A stretch of DNA of 64,000 nt from Rhyacophila brunnea (Eukaryota > Arthropoda > Insecta > Trichoptera > Rhyacophilidae): contig JAGYXB010001576.1 in the NCBI GenBank assembly GCA_022495005.1, positions 372,001 to 436,000 of the forward strand. Reading direction: 5' to 3'. Shown here one piece after another: positions 43,670 through 55,823 of the stretch (position 1 is the stretch's first letter; each line of letters begins with the position of its first letter). The notes beneath the pieces were generated by a model. That model was given only the letters and a program-made list of their open reading frames with translations. It made no database searches and had not been told where the DNA came from. The translations under genes were made by a program, and so were the position numbers.

Positions 43670-43939
43670 AATAAATATTCATACTCCTCTAGTGATTCTA
43701 AATCTGACATGATGCTTGAGTCAGATGATTTATTATTTCTAGCGAGTGCAGAAGAGGTCGATATACTCTTATGTGATAGGGGAATATTGGACGATGAAGT
43801 GGTCGAAAAAGAAGATTATTTTTTAATAATCAAATTTTTGACGAAGTCTACGAGTGTTTACAATGTGGGAAATGTGATTGAGAAAATGGATCTTGATTAT
43901 ATGATCAAATTTTTACGCTGTAAGAGTGTAAGGGATTAA
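43670..43939 (+). pseudogene. Acidic frame resembling a transposon-encoded C-terminal domain
   Basis: The frame is open upstream of the first ATG (43709) and reads Y-S-S-S-D-S-K-S-D, an acidic run, then E-D-Y-F-L-I-I-K-F-L-T-K and Y-N-V-G-N-V-I-E-K, ending R-C-K-S-V-R-D. The (D-Y-x-L-V-K-F)..(Y-x-G-x-V-x-E-K) pattern recalls short domains at the C-terminus of proteins encoded by insect DNA transposons. No N-terminal part is found nearby. Unverified; it could be an orphan exon. Confidence 0.3.
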
Positions 43940-46223
43940 CTTCCTACAAATTCTTATATCCATTAATAGAAGATATCGCATCTATAAATCGACGTTGTCG
44001 CGAAATCGCTGCAACCTATACAGACAAATGGAACAGCACGAACAATGCAATCATGCACATTTATGTATGATTTTTCTAATTTTAATATAAAATAATATTA
44101 TACATATTATGTCTTGTTTTATATTTTTACATATTCCACAAATCATTTAAAATAAAGATTGACATTCATTTTATCTATTTTTTTTCAATTAACCTTACAA
44201 TTTTCCCCGGCTATGGGGCACTTCCAGAGCATATATTTTTATGTTGAACTTAACTTAAAAAATTTAAACTTTTTTCTTAGTTTGGTAAATGTATAAACTA
44301 CTAGAAAAACTTATTTTTATGTGGAAATATTATATTCCCAGGCTGTGAAAAATAGTCTTGTGAAAAGTGGCTGAAGGTACCCCCCTCTCCCCTCCCTACA
44401 AGATATAGATCCTGGTTTCTCAAAGTTACTGCTGGGGGGAGTACATAGTAGGGGGCATTGACGATTAAATGCTTCATGTCAGGATCACACAACTGAGAGT
44501 CATAATCCAGATGATTTGGCAATCTGACAACTTTCCCCAAGGCTTTGATCCATACCTTCGTCAATGTGAAACATGTGGCAATTGATTTTGTATTTCCATC
44601 TGGAGAGAGAGCTTTCTCGCCTCAGATCAGACCCAATATCACGAGTTTTTTTTTCATGATGTTATTTTTGCTGCGAGCTATATGACCAAAAAACTGTGGA
44701 ATTCGACTTAGGAAAACCAAGGAGAATCTGTCCCGTATCTGAAATTTTCTGATTATAAAGTTACTGAGTCTATAATTAAATACTAAAAAAGGCATTTATA
44801 TTTCTTAAGCAAATAGGTACATTCATTTAACTATAATATAATAATATAGACACTTATAACTTGTCATTCAAACAAAGCCTTACGATGAAGATTTCTGATT
44901 TTTTGAACATTCGAAAGATTTGTAGAATCAGAATTGTCGACAAATGAAGATGGATACTAGAGACAGGCTTCGATAACTGGAAACCCATGGGGTTAATGTC
45001 ACGACGTGAGTAGTGAGTATTACTGGTATATTACGAGCTATTAGTTCACCGCACGTCTAGTTATAGTTATACTTAATAATAGATTTAGCTATCATTTTAT
45101 TATGTTAATTATATAGAATCCAATATATTTTTTAAGAATTATTTGATTTATAAATGTATTTTTAATTAAATTTGTCAAAATAATGTTTAGTTGGTAGGTA
45201 TGAGGTGTTTGAGAGAGTAAAAAACATATAATAGCCCTTTATCTTCTAAATATCTTGAAGATTATTATTATATTTACCTCCAGTTTTAATATATCTTTTA
45301 CTTTTATCATGGACTTTTTATCTAAGTATGTCATTTTGTATAAAAAATGGCTAGAAAAACCCAAAAAAAAGTATATTTGACATGTTTTCTTCATACTGAT
45401 ACACAAAGTTAATTTAAAATATAAATTAATAATAGAATAATTTAATACCTATAAATATTTAAAAGATTTATTTGAATTAAGTGAATAATAAATGAGTTAT
45501 ATCAATTTTAGTAATCAGTGTGCCTTTTTAAGTGATGCTGAAAAATTCATCCTGTCTCCGATGGGTTAAAACGAATGGGAAACTGAGAATTTCTTTTTGA
45601 TTATGAAAAACAATTAATTGTTGTTTAGTTTTATTCGTTTTAGTGTCATTAGCCAAATACATCGCGTTTATTTAAGTTTAAAAATAATAATGGAAGAGTG
45701 CGGTAAATCACTACGTTCTTGGAGTTGGACATGTCTGCAATGTAGGGTCCAGAGGGGATGAGACGTTTCCTGGAGGCAGCTGTTATGTTTTCGGCATCGG
45801 AAATCCTTACCAATGAGCCCCGATCCTTTACGTGGTTTAATGAAAGGTGTATGTCAGTAATAAGACTCAATGGATGTTAATATTCAGAGATATTTATTCG
45901 TCATGTCTCAATTTACAGTTACATTGTGTAAAAATAAAAGGGAAAGAACTAAGGAGAGTTCGATCCGCAGTGAAACAACTCGGACAGTAGAGCTAAGTTT
46001 AGTTTTAACAAGTTGAATGATCCGAGTTGAATGAAATCAATGAATCATTTACAATAGTATACATATAAAATAGTAAGTAAGTAATATTAGTGACGCTTAG
46101 TTCATGTACAAGGGTTTATGTGTGTGCAGTAATACAGCTAGATAGGGTGGATAAATTGGGGTTGATCAATAATATAATATTGTGTATCTATATTGCAATA
46201 GTTGACATCACACCAATCGAATA
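43940..46223. other. Unassigned intergenic sequence
   Basis: No gene, RNA or repeat recognised across 2.3 kb. Minus-strand open frames at 44301-44564 and 45649-45870 have no familiar motif. Confidence 0.4.
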
Positions 46224-46606
46224 CAGTGGTTATTTTTCAAAACTGGAGATGTCCACTATTCACTCCTCAGAGATAAATAAACTTTTCAAATAAAAACACA
46301 GAGCGAAAACACGCACGCGACAAAAACCAAACTGTCAAATTGTATGACAACATACTTGGTCACGTGACTCAATACAGTCCCGCCATTAGCTGAAAGTGAC
46401 ATGTCTCATTTCGAATGTCAACCTACTTTTTGAAACCTATTTTTAATATTAAATTGGTGTTTTGTGGCTATTTTTGAAAGTCAACAAAGTGTGTATGAGG
46501 TTATAGAATGATATTCTGATAATAACTCATTTTCTATATCATATCATTCTTCTTCACATTTTCATCAGATATATGGGACATGTCCAGTTTTTAAAGTTAA
46601 CCACCG
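46224..46606. mobile_element. Tc1/mariner-type MITE, 383 bp, TA-flanked
   Basis: TIRs CAGTGGTTATTTTTCAAAAC and CGGTGGTTAACTTTAAAAAC (the latter as complement), followed inside by TGGA.ATGTCC on both sides. TA at 46222-46223 and 46607-46608. No transposase. Confidence 0.78.
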
Positions 46607-48119
46607 TATTCTTAACAATGGTACATAATAATTAGTATTTTAGGGTGTCGATGAATTATACAAAAGACAATTTATTGTCATTGGGGAGATATCATAGAGA
46701 GGGGAGTTACGGATACATAACACAGCCATCACCCACATTGGGTCGTACTACCGATGATATTAGCTAAGTTTGATTTTCCTAAACAATGTACTACTATAAT
46801 ATACTAAGCATAATATACTTACATGGAATACTAATCAAGAATAATACGCTTTGTTTCAATACGGCGAGTCTGCAAGATTGGGCAATTCTTTTGTTCAATC
46901 AAAATAAAAGGAAATGTAAATCGTTCGAGAATCTTCATTACGGTCAACATGTTTTATGGATAGTATCTATTATAGATACGGCAATGTTCGAATGAATATT
47001 GGATGTGTTCCTGGCAAACTATTTTTTTTTTTGATAAAAAAGTAAATGTCTTGTCAAAATCTATGATATAAAAAAATACAACAACCTACATAATATTATC
47101 TTCATATTATATTGTATACCATCAAAAAATTATACAGTATTTTATATAACTTTTAAAATAAATCAAATGTAGTACATAAAGCTATTTAAAAAAATTAAAG
47201 TAACCTTTTCAATGTACATATATTTTAGATTTGTTGTATAATACTCCTAATAACGACTTAAATTTTACAAAACTGTTTTAAAATCAAAAGGTACCTATTT
47301 ATTTTTCAAGACAAATCTTTGAATACTCAATTAAACAAAAGTAATAATTGATAGACTGCTTTGCTGAACTAAACTCGACCCTCAGCAGTAGCACTCAAAT
47401 CTAGCGGGTCATGTATGCTAACAACTATGTGTATCTCGGACAATATAAAGTTCAATTGACGGTGGTATGTATGACGAGATTGCTAAATAAAACTGGTAAG
47501 GAGCATATGAGGCGTCTAATTCCAAAAATCGATAAGTCCAGATTTAAAAAAATACGCACGTATTCTTTGTATAATTTTACACAATGTGTATTGATCTATA
47601 AATTACAAAACGCGACATAACTCTACGAAAAAAAATATTTTAAGTCTCGATTTATTACAAAAAGTGCCAAGTCCGTGTTTCATAATATTTAAAGCTTGGT
47701 TGATTTCGCGCGTGTTTAAGTCAACCAATAAGGGAACGTTCAAAATTGAAAAGGGCGTCTCCCATGCTGTAGCATCTGGTAAACTCATGACAGTACAACG
47801 GAAATATGTGCAACATGCGGAATAAATTAACAAGTGAGGTACAAGTAGCGCTACTTCCAAATTTATTTTGCCTATATTTATTACATTTAAAAGTTTATCG
47901 GCTGAAACAAATTGCCATTTGGTTCTAATTTCAACATAGAATACAACGGAAAAAAAATAATCTCACGTTAAAATAAATAATTGAAGCTTGAAACATAAAA
48001 ACATTGTTTCCCGAAAATATTTAATTGTGGACTTGTCGCTTTTTGTAATTAGACGCCTCATATACTAACCAATGTGTGCTACCAGTGCTCACGTACACAT
48101 GTAAAATATGGACCCTTAG
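46607..48119. other. Unassigned intergenic sequence
   Basis: AT-rich. The 47411 open frame begins with a Y-V-Y-L-G-Q phrase like the RTE family A middle region, but the match is too short to call. Confidence 0.4.
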
Positions 48120-48960
48120 TGTCCAGTTACCATCAGCCAGGATCAATACACTGCTGGATGAATGCCTCTTCTAGCTCCTTCCACTCTTCTCGATGCCAAT
48201 TTCTTCGTTGCGTTCGAGTACCTATATCCACCGAACTTTGTAAGTTCGTCTATCCAGTGACGTCCCTAGACAAAATGCCGCCCCTTTGAAGCGCCATAAT
48301 GCCGCCTCATTTTTTTATACAATATTTTTTATCATCCGTGCTCGTGTCGTTTCTGGCAACGGAAGTAAACTAGACATTGCGAACCCGACAAAAATATTAC
48401 AGCCTTGTTTAACCTTTTATGTTAATTAATACATTTTGTTTCCAACCAGCGAGCTGATTTTTTTAAAGGAAAGATATTTTCGTTTAGGTTACTCGGTTTA
48501 GGTATCTATTTCTATATATACCAAATGATTCTCCTCGATTTTCCACTCTTCGAGTAACTGGCGCCCCCAAGCGACGCTCACTCTGCCTACCCCCACGGGA
48601 CGTCACTGCGTCTATCCAGTGAGTTTTAGGATATCCCTGTGGTCGTTTAGTGCTCTTTAGGTACCATTATATAACGGCCTTAATATGTCCAGCGGTTGTC
48701 CTCTGATCGAGCGACATGTCCAGTCCATTGCCATTTGTTCTGCTTAGCGACATCCATCACATCGCATACTCTTGCCTGCTTCCTTATCCATTGTTTCTTT
48801 TGTTGTATTTTCGCGTTATTCTCAATATACGCATTTCCATGCTACGTTACGTTAATTACAAGCATTGGTTTATCTTACATTACGAGTCCATATTTCACAC
48901 GCATATGTGAACACTGGTAGTATACATTGGTTGCATACTTTTCGTTTAAGATAGAATGAC
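48120..48960 (-). mobile_element. Old RTE-type remnant (family A-like), split by a hAT MITE
   Basis: Minus-strand translation gives W-Q-W-T-G-H-V-A-R, then D-N-R-W-T, W-I-D-E-L-T-K-F-G-G and a G-I-H-P-A-V terminal part, the same order as in 61765-62558 but more diverged. Many stops. The hAT MITE at 48255-48608 sits in the D-E-L-T-K-F region. Confidence 0.7.
48255..48608. mobile_element. hAT MITE (354 bp) with perfect TIRs and 8-bp target duplication
   Basis: Perfect 12-bp TIRs CAGTGACGTCCC and GGGACGTCACTG; flanks CGTCTATC at 48247-48254 and 48609-48616 are identical. The duplicated 8 bp belongs to the RTE remnant, so the empty site can be reconstructed. The interior has CCGCCCC and GGCGCCCCC runs. 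Confidence 0.93.
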
Positions 48961-49410
48961 TGGTCACTTTTGATAATACTATTGCACCCAAATGCACTTG
49001 TATAGGTTTATTTTTAACGGTTATCACTTTAGCACGTTTCCGTTATTTTCATTGGTCCAAATTAATATGGAAGGCATTCTATTCATTAAACGATTATCGG
49101 CGGCTATCTCCAATTCGTAATACGCCAAAAATTTAAGTTGGTTGACATGTCGGTTAAATTCGGATATGTTCCGTGCTGCCGAACCCAAGCGGATAACGCC
49201 GAACCAGCGTCATCTAGTCGGTAATGAGCCAAACACAAGAATTTCGTATTGACACATCAGACATAATATCAACATAACCAACAATTTTATTTTTCATGTC
49301 ATTGCGATTGCAGTAAAACAAATATTATGTTACTACTAGTTAACTTTTTTATATAATTAACCGCCAGAAAACGTAAAGTGATAAATGTGATATAATCACA
49401 ATTAGCTCTG

Positions 49411-50123
49411 TTTGAAGATATACTCCTTTAAGCGCATTTGGGAAAACAGATCAGAGTGTATTTTTGGTGTGGGACGAAGTTGCGCGCGCAAATGTAACGC
49501 ATTAATTTGGCGTGGGACGGAAGTTTTTCCCGCCAATGCAACTAAATTTATTTTGCGCGGCGACGTTCCGGTGTTCTAAATGCTGGAGGTTTGTAATTTT
49601 CAGCTGTGATATTGAGGGCTGTAGCTTGGGCCGGTTGGGTAAAGACTGAATGTTACAACTATTATTTATGAGTAAAATTATATATCAATACATAAATAAA
49701 TTTTGTGAATGTTGAGCTGGTAAATAATTCAAACAATGGTATGTTGTAATTTTCCAATATTTAGACACTTCATATACAGAAATACATATTTTTACAGTTT
49801 ATGATACCTAATATTTGTCGTACATCCCATCCCAATTTATCAATTAGCGGTTTATAATAATGGAAGACAATAATAATTTTTATGTTTCATCACAAAATCC
49901 AATATCACGTTTCGGTTAAACCATTAAATAGGCTGTGTTTTACTTTTGATTTGTAATAAATTATTATTGTTAACAAAAATAGTTGCACAGTCATCTGTTT
50001 AAGCAAAGATGGTCGTAATAGCGGTTTGTTAAATTTTTCAAACACAGGTTTTGAAATTTTTTTCTTCCAAAGTATTCTGCAATAATATTTTGTTTTGTTA
50101 CGCCAAATAAGTATGACTTCTAA
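49411..50123. mobile_element. TIR element N, copy 1 (about 713 bp)
   Basis: Left end TTTGAAGATATACTCCTTTA, right end complement TTAGAAGTCATACTTATTTG. The left sub-end AAACAGATCAGAGTGTATTT and the right end are shared with 60653-61253. No transposase frame. Confidence 0.7.
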
Positions 50124-53100
50124 CGCGCGAACATAATTACACACATCGATTTTTTTATTTTAAGTGATATGTTAGAATAGGCCTGCATGCCACTTTAAGT
50201 CTATAAGCAATCTCATCATTTATGTATCAATTTTATTTTACATAGGTACATATTGAATAATTCTTACTATGAGCTGATTGTATTTCCATATTCGACCGAT
50301 GGACTTAGGATTTCGGTTGATCTATAGACCAAGATGAAAACTCAGGTTTGTGGACTGAAAAGTGTAAAAGTAAAAATGAAATGTGATTTCCGTGAAAATG
50401 TGATACATTGTCCTATATACAACAACATATGTTATAAAGTGTATATGATATATTATCTGAACAGACGTCCTCGAGGCAAAAGAGTACCCAATTACGCATC
50501 TGTCTGTACCAGGTGTGTTGTCACAACCAATTCCACAAAATGTCCATAATATATTTATGATTTTCCCAATTTGTCTCCTGAAATCCCTTTTTATGTGAAA
50601 AACGTTTTTTTTCAGTAAGCCACTTACCATTATTAAAGTAAAATGGCGTAATATAATAAAACGTGACAGAGTATTTTGTTACCATGTTACAAAATTTCAC
50701 CTGTTAACATTTTCTTAACATCAATTTAATTTCTATATATATGACATAAAAAGAATTTATTTCATCGTGAAATTTGGCAAGCCATAGATAATATTGTATT
50801 TTATTTACAGTAATATTTTAGACTATCCGCTCACGTAGAAACTAAAATCTGATAAACCGGTTGGTGATGAAACTCATAAACTGGCCAGTGACTGATACCT
50901 CGCACACGACGCTACTGAAACCTAATAATCTCATAAACTCAAACTGTCAAACCCATTGTCTTTCCTACGTCATTCTAAGCTTCTTCCGTAATATATGTTT
51001 ACGGGAATATTCTGACAGCCTGTAATTATACAGGCAGGAGTATTTCTCAACATCTGCCACATATTTAAAATAAAAAATCGGTTCACCCATCTTTAAATTT
51101 TGACGTCTTGACTTACTATTGCTTGTTTATTTCAGTTCAGTGCTACCAATTTTGGTAATAAAATATGATTTTTCATCGAATCTACTGATATTGGTACCAC
51201 TGTTTTATGGGTGACTGGAAACTGAGAGACTGGGAGACTAGCATGTCGCGTCTCTTCAGTTTGGTTGCGAAAGTTTTGAAACTGAGAGATTCCAGTCTTG
51301 CCGTCAGCGAGCCGCCATTGAAATACTGGAGTTTCAGTCTCGTCTTTTTTGAGTATTCACGTGAGCGGATGGCCTTATTGATATTATTCTATTTGATCTT
51401 TAAAATATAATCATATCTATTATAAAATAGTGGACTGTATGGAAGTTAGGAATGGTGGAAATGGGAAATGGGGGGGAGCAACAGGCACTAAGCTTAATTC
51501 TGATAAAACTGGGACTACATGAGTGTATTCCACTTTATACACAAACGTTGTTGATGTTGACGCAATTCAATAGGTGCGTACAGTTTTGTATGATTAATGG
51601 TTTTGGTGAGTTCTTGTGCTGACCGCTTGTAAGAAGCTAAAGTATCATTTACGAATGTAATTTTTTGAGTTGTAAATTGACGCAAAAATCTATCGTATAT
51701 ATTGTAATGCAACGTATTAAAGTAAATATTTAACTGTATTGCTTCCTCTAAGGACTTTCTCCATCCCGGACGATCCAGCCACAGCTTTTTATTATTCTAT
51801 TAAGTATTTTCAATTTTACTAGAGTGCAGTCTAAACTATCCAGGTCTTCGTTTAACCTCAAGAGATGCATACATACTCGTAGCTCAGTTCGTTGGTTGTT
51901 TTTTTTGTATTTCTACGACTATTATATGTCACATTATGGTTGTATTAAATTGTATTCACCATTAGCGAAGCACAGAACACTTAAAATCTTCTAAATTAAA
52001 ATGACAACTCAGTAGGTTGATAAATATAATATGAAAAATATAGTAATATACGATAATTATTATAAAGATAACGTCAGCAGATGGCCACATAATATTATGT
52101 CCTACAAAAAGACGTGCAACAATGTGTATACAGAGACAGTCGCTAATTCATTCGCTCACTCGTTTCATGACCGGGTATAGATGACAACATTCACGGAAAA
52201 CCAGTTGGCAGCACTTTTCAGTGGACTGTAATATGACGGAATGATTTGGATGCTAGGGGAGTTATACCAATGATGCCAGGCAATGACCTTTATTGATGAT
52301 GAGGCTGGCTCCGTCATCTGGTTCTCACTCACTAGCTTTACCACTCTCGCGCGTACTGTTTATTGAGTCACCCTGTGCGCGGCAATTGACGGTCAAATCC
52401 AGTGCAAGTAACGACGTCTTAATATTTTACAAGTTATAGGTGTTTACACTCACATGGTTGCAGAATGACTGCCTGTTCATAGTAGGCCTGGCCTGGCAAG
52501 GATAATAATGTCAGGTTATTATTAAGACATTTATATTGTGTTAGGTCCGCCATAATTGGCCCAACCACGAGTCAATGACACATAATCAAATTGCGTAGAA
52601 ATAGTTCCCATTATAGAGACACTGGCAGAACCTCAATCCGTGTCAAAGCATTTTCATCAGCTTGTTGCATAATAAAAAAAAGTTCCACAGGAAATTCATA
52701 CAGGCAACGGTCTCAACTCATTAATCTAATTTCGGATAAGAAGGGCCCGACTGGGATCTCTAGAATTTAATTAGCAGATGATATTTCATCACCTGCCATT
52801 TAAAGCGCCAGACTTCCCGGGAATCATCTTTCTTTTGAACCACCTCGTCTTTTATCCTCCAGAAAGTCTTTCTTCATTTTACCTGACATTAGGCGGATAG
52901 ATCATATTATTTTCACTGTGTAATGGGATTTTAGAATTTTAAACAACTGGTTTTTACGCTCTGTTAGAATTGCTGTGTCATACCTGAGCTTTGGTGGAAG
53001 TATAAAGTTATAACACTTACAACACTAGTAAACACAGTAGTGTGTTCGGTAATAAATAAAAGGTGCTGGCATTTCATCCGCGGGCTCTTGTTTGATTCCC

Positions 53101-53147
53101 AGTTAGGTCACAATATATGTATGTGTTTGAGGGTGTTTCTTTTGGTA
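50124..53147. other. Unassigned intergenic sequence (3 kb)
   Basis: No gene or repeat recognised. A weak tRNA-like stretch near 53060-53105 (GTTTGATTCCCAG) is not callable. Confidence 0.4.
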
Positions 53148-53577
53148 ACAGGACATGACAAAACAGAACATGACAAAACAGAACAGTGACAAAACAGAAC
53201 AGCCAGGGGGAAAATGAAACATTAATTTTTGTTGAATCTACTTAGGATAGGTTAGGTTAGGTTGGGTTGGGTTAGGTTAAGTTAGGTCATTATTTCGTTG
53301 TACCTAGTCATCCAATCACTTTGAACATATTATATTGATTAAGATGAGATATCCTAAGATTACCGGCAACACTATATTATATACTGTACGGCAACACTGT
53401 ATATAATTTGATTTATTATAACGTATTGAAAATCTGTGCTATTAAAAATCTATCATAATATTATAATAGAGACAGTTTCAATATTAAATTTATATTTTTC
53501 CTGAAAGGTCATAGTTATATTTATCGTTGTTCTGTTTTGTCATGTTCTATTTTATCACTGTTTTGTTTTGTCATGGA
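53148..53577. repeat. Foldback repeat of ACATGACAAAACAGAAC units with TTAGG tract inside
   Basis: Left block (53151-53202) has tandem ATGACAAAACAGAAC units; the right block (53528-53577) is the inverse (GTTCTGTTTTGTCATGTTCT). Between them GGTTAGGTTAGGTTGGGTTG lies at 53250-53269, continuing to about 53287. Confidence 0.75.
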
Positions 53578-53737
53578 ACCGTTTCTTTTATATTACTAAC
53601 TATACCACTGTTTCACGAAACTACTATCATTGGGCCCTATGGCTTGTTATAGTTTTTAAATTATTTATATGTTATTACTTAGCTACGTATAAGTACATAT
53701 ATACAGAAATATTTAAGCAAGTGATTGTATTATTATT

Positions 53738-55084
53738 TTATATCTGACTTTTCTTAGTCATGCACTCATGGCTAAGGATCGTGACCACATTTGAATTTCG
53801 CCATCCTTTGAGCGACCAGGCTTTCCATCCTTTTCGATCTTCCGCTTCTCTCAGGGCAGAATGGATGGTGCCCCTAGTCAGCTCTTTCACTTGGTCGCTC
53901 CAGCGCGCATACGCTCTTCCTCTGCTTCGCCTTCCCTGGAGGCCACCCAAAACTACCAGTCTCTCCAGGTTCTCCGGTCCGCGCCTGATAATATGTCCAA
54001 AAAACTGCAGAATTCTTCTCAGACATATTGTCGAGAGCCGTTCCTTTATCTTCAGTCTCTGGATGATTGACTGGTTTGTCCTATGCTCCGTCCAAGAAAT
54101 ACGTAGCATTCGTCGCCAACACCACATCTCAAAGACATCAATTGCCTTCCGTTCCCTTGCCTTCAGGGTCCACGACTCGATCCCGTATAGAAATATCGAG
54201 AACACTAATGTTTGCACAAGCATCATTTTTGTGGCAATCGAAATTCCCCGATCCTTCCATATAGTGGTAAGGCGTGTCATCGCATTTTTTTCAACATGTG
54301 TGCGCCTTCTTATTTCCGCTTCACATCTGCCCTTTCCACTGATGGTCGATCCCAGATATACAAACTCGTCGACTTTTTCGAGGTTTTCGAGTGTACTTGC
54401 TGTTGGTAGAAGGTTAGTTTGATCAACAACCATTAACTTGGTCTTATTCCTATTAATAAGAAGGCCGTATTTGCGACTGTCTTCCTCTACCCGGTGTAGC
54501 AGCTCTGTGAGTTCTCTTTCATCAGCAGCGATTAGTGCGGTATCGTCTACGAATCTTAAGTTGTTTATTTTCTGGCCTCCAATAATTGTTATTCCGCCTT
54601 GCCAATGATCTAGGGCTCTTCGCATTATGTGCTCTCCATATATATTGAATAACTGGGAAGATAAAACACATCCCTGACGAACTCCTTTCTCGGTTCGGAA
54701 AGTCTCAGAAAACGCACTATTTACTCTTACCTTTGTATGGCTATTGTTATATAAGTTTTTGATAAGACAGGTAAGGTGTGATGGAACTCCCATTTCTAGA
54801 AGTATCTTCCACATACAGTTCCATCTTACGCAGTCGAATACCTTCTGATAGTCAATGAAGCATAACATCATAGGGGTATTAAACTCTCTGCATTTTTCAA
54901 TTAGTTGCCTGATGTTCATAATTTGTTCTCGAGTTCTCTTGCCCATAACAAAACCTGCTTGTTCCTTAGGTATTTGTCGGTCGATGAAATGTTTCAGACG
55001 TATGCAGATTATATGTAATAAGATCTTGCTTGCATGTGAAATAAGTGAGATTTTATATCTGACAAAAATACTATTATAAGCCAT
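53738..55084 (-). mobile_element. RTE-type retrotransposon, 5'-truncated, open reverse transcriptase frame (family D)
   Basis: A 448-codon minus-strand frame without stops encodes the palm and thumb of an RTE-clade reverse transcriptase: ISLISHASKILL, EQAGFVMGKRTREQI, C-F-I-D-Y-Q-K-V-F-D (motif A), GVRQGCVLSSQLFNIY (motif B), LRFVDDTALIA (motif C) and the C-terminal L-Y-G-I-E-S-W-T-L, W-C-W-R-R-M-L-R-I-S-W, Q-F-F-G-H-I-I-R-R blocks. The first dozen residues (MAYNSIFVRY) do not look like RTE, so truncation is near 55055 and the ATG is incidental. The endonuclease domain is absent. Motif C has Val where Ala is usual (FADD/YADD). The long open frame implies recent insertion. Confidence 0.9.
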
Positions 55085-55823
55085 CGCGTTTGGCTAAAAT
55101 TAAATATTTATTTCGTCGAAAATTACACTGTGTTACAACGGCTTTGTTACAGTAGGTACTATAAGTATTTACCAAATTTCCTTCTAAGTAACGAATAAGA
55201 TAAAAATATATTTAACTACTATTTGGTTAGGTTTAACAAAAGCAACAAAGAAAGGCGAACATGTATATTCCGCTATATGCAATTTACTTGGGAAATAAAT
55301 TTTCATCCTTTGTAGAGACGGTTTCAGCTAAGGATTCCGGTCATTTACTCCTATACCATCATAATTTATCTAGGTATATTATGAATAAGTTTATAATATT
55401 TTTTCATTATTTAAAATAACAAATATTTTCTACCATTTTGATTAAAATCATATAATATCATTGAACTATACCTAAATTCCATAGATGTTTTAGATTAATA
55501 TGAACATCGTTCCTTGAAGCGATGTATTGAATATTCTTTTATGCTGCTTTGGATATGTTTTTGTCCTGTTTAAGTCTTTTTTATTCTTTTTTAATGGGTC
55601 TGGCTGCTTCGAACATAGAAATTCGAAGCATTGAAGGCATTTCAGCGCAGTTTGACCTATTTAATTTATAAAATGCAAAAGTTTTAGCCGTATTTTATAT
55701 TATTTATGCTAATATTCGAGGGCATATTATAAATTCGCCAATTCACCAAAGCACACGATATTAACTTATTTTTAACTAAAGTTAATGATTTTCCAAAAAT
55801 ACTTATCATTATTATGATATATA
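55085..55823. other. Unassigned intergenic sequence
   Basis: AT-rich, no gene recognised. Confidence 0.4.

Noticed and set aside
47411..47620. RTE family A fragment
   Set aside because: Only the YVYLGQ phrase matches; the rest of the frame does not resemble RTE.
47603..47860. 85-codon minus-strand frame
   Set aside because: No motif, low-complexity surroundings, no splice context that links it to another exon.
53760..54422. 220-codon plus-strand frame
   Set aside because: Shadow of the minus-strand RTE reverse transcriptase, which has the recognisable motifs.
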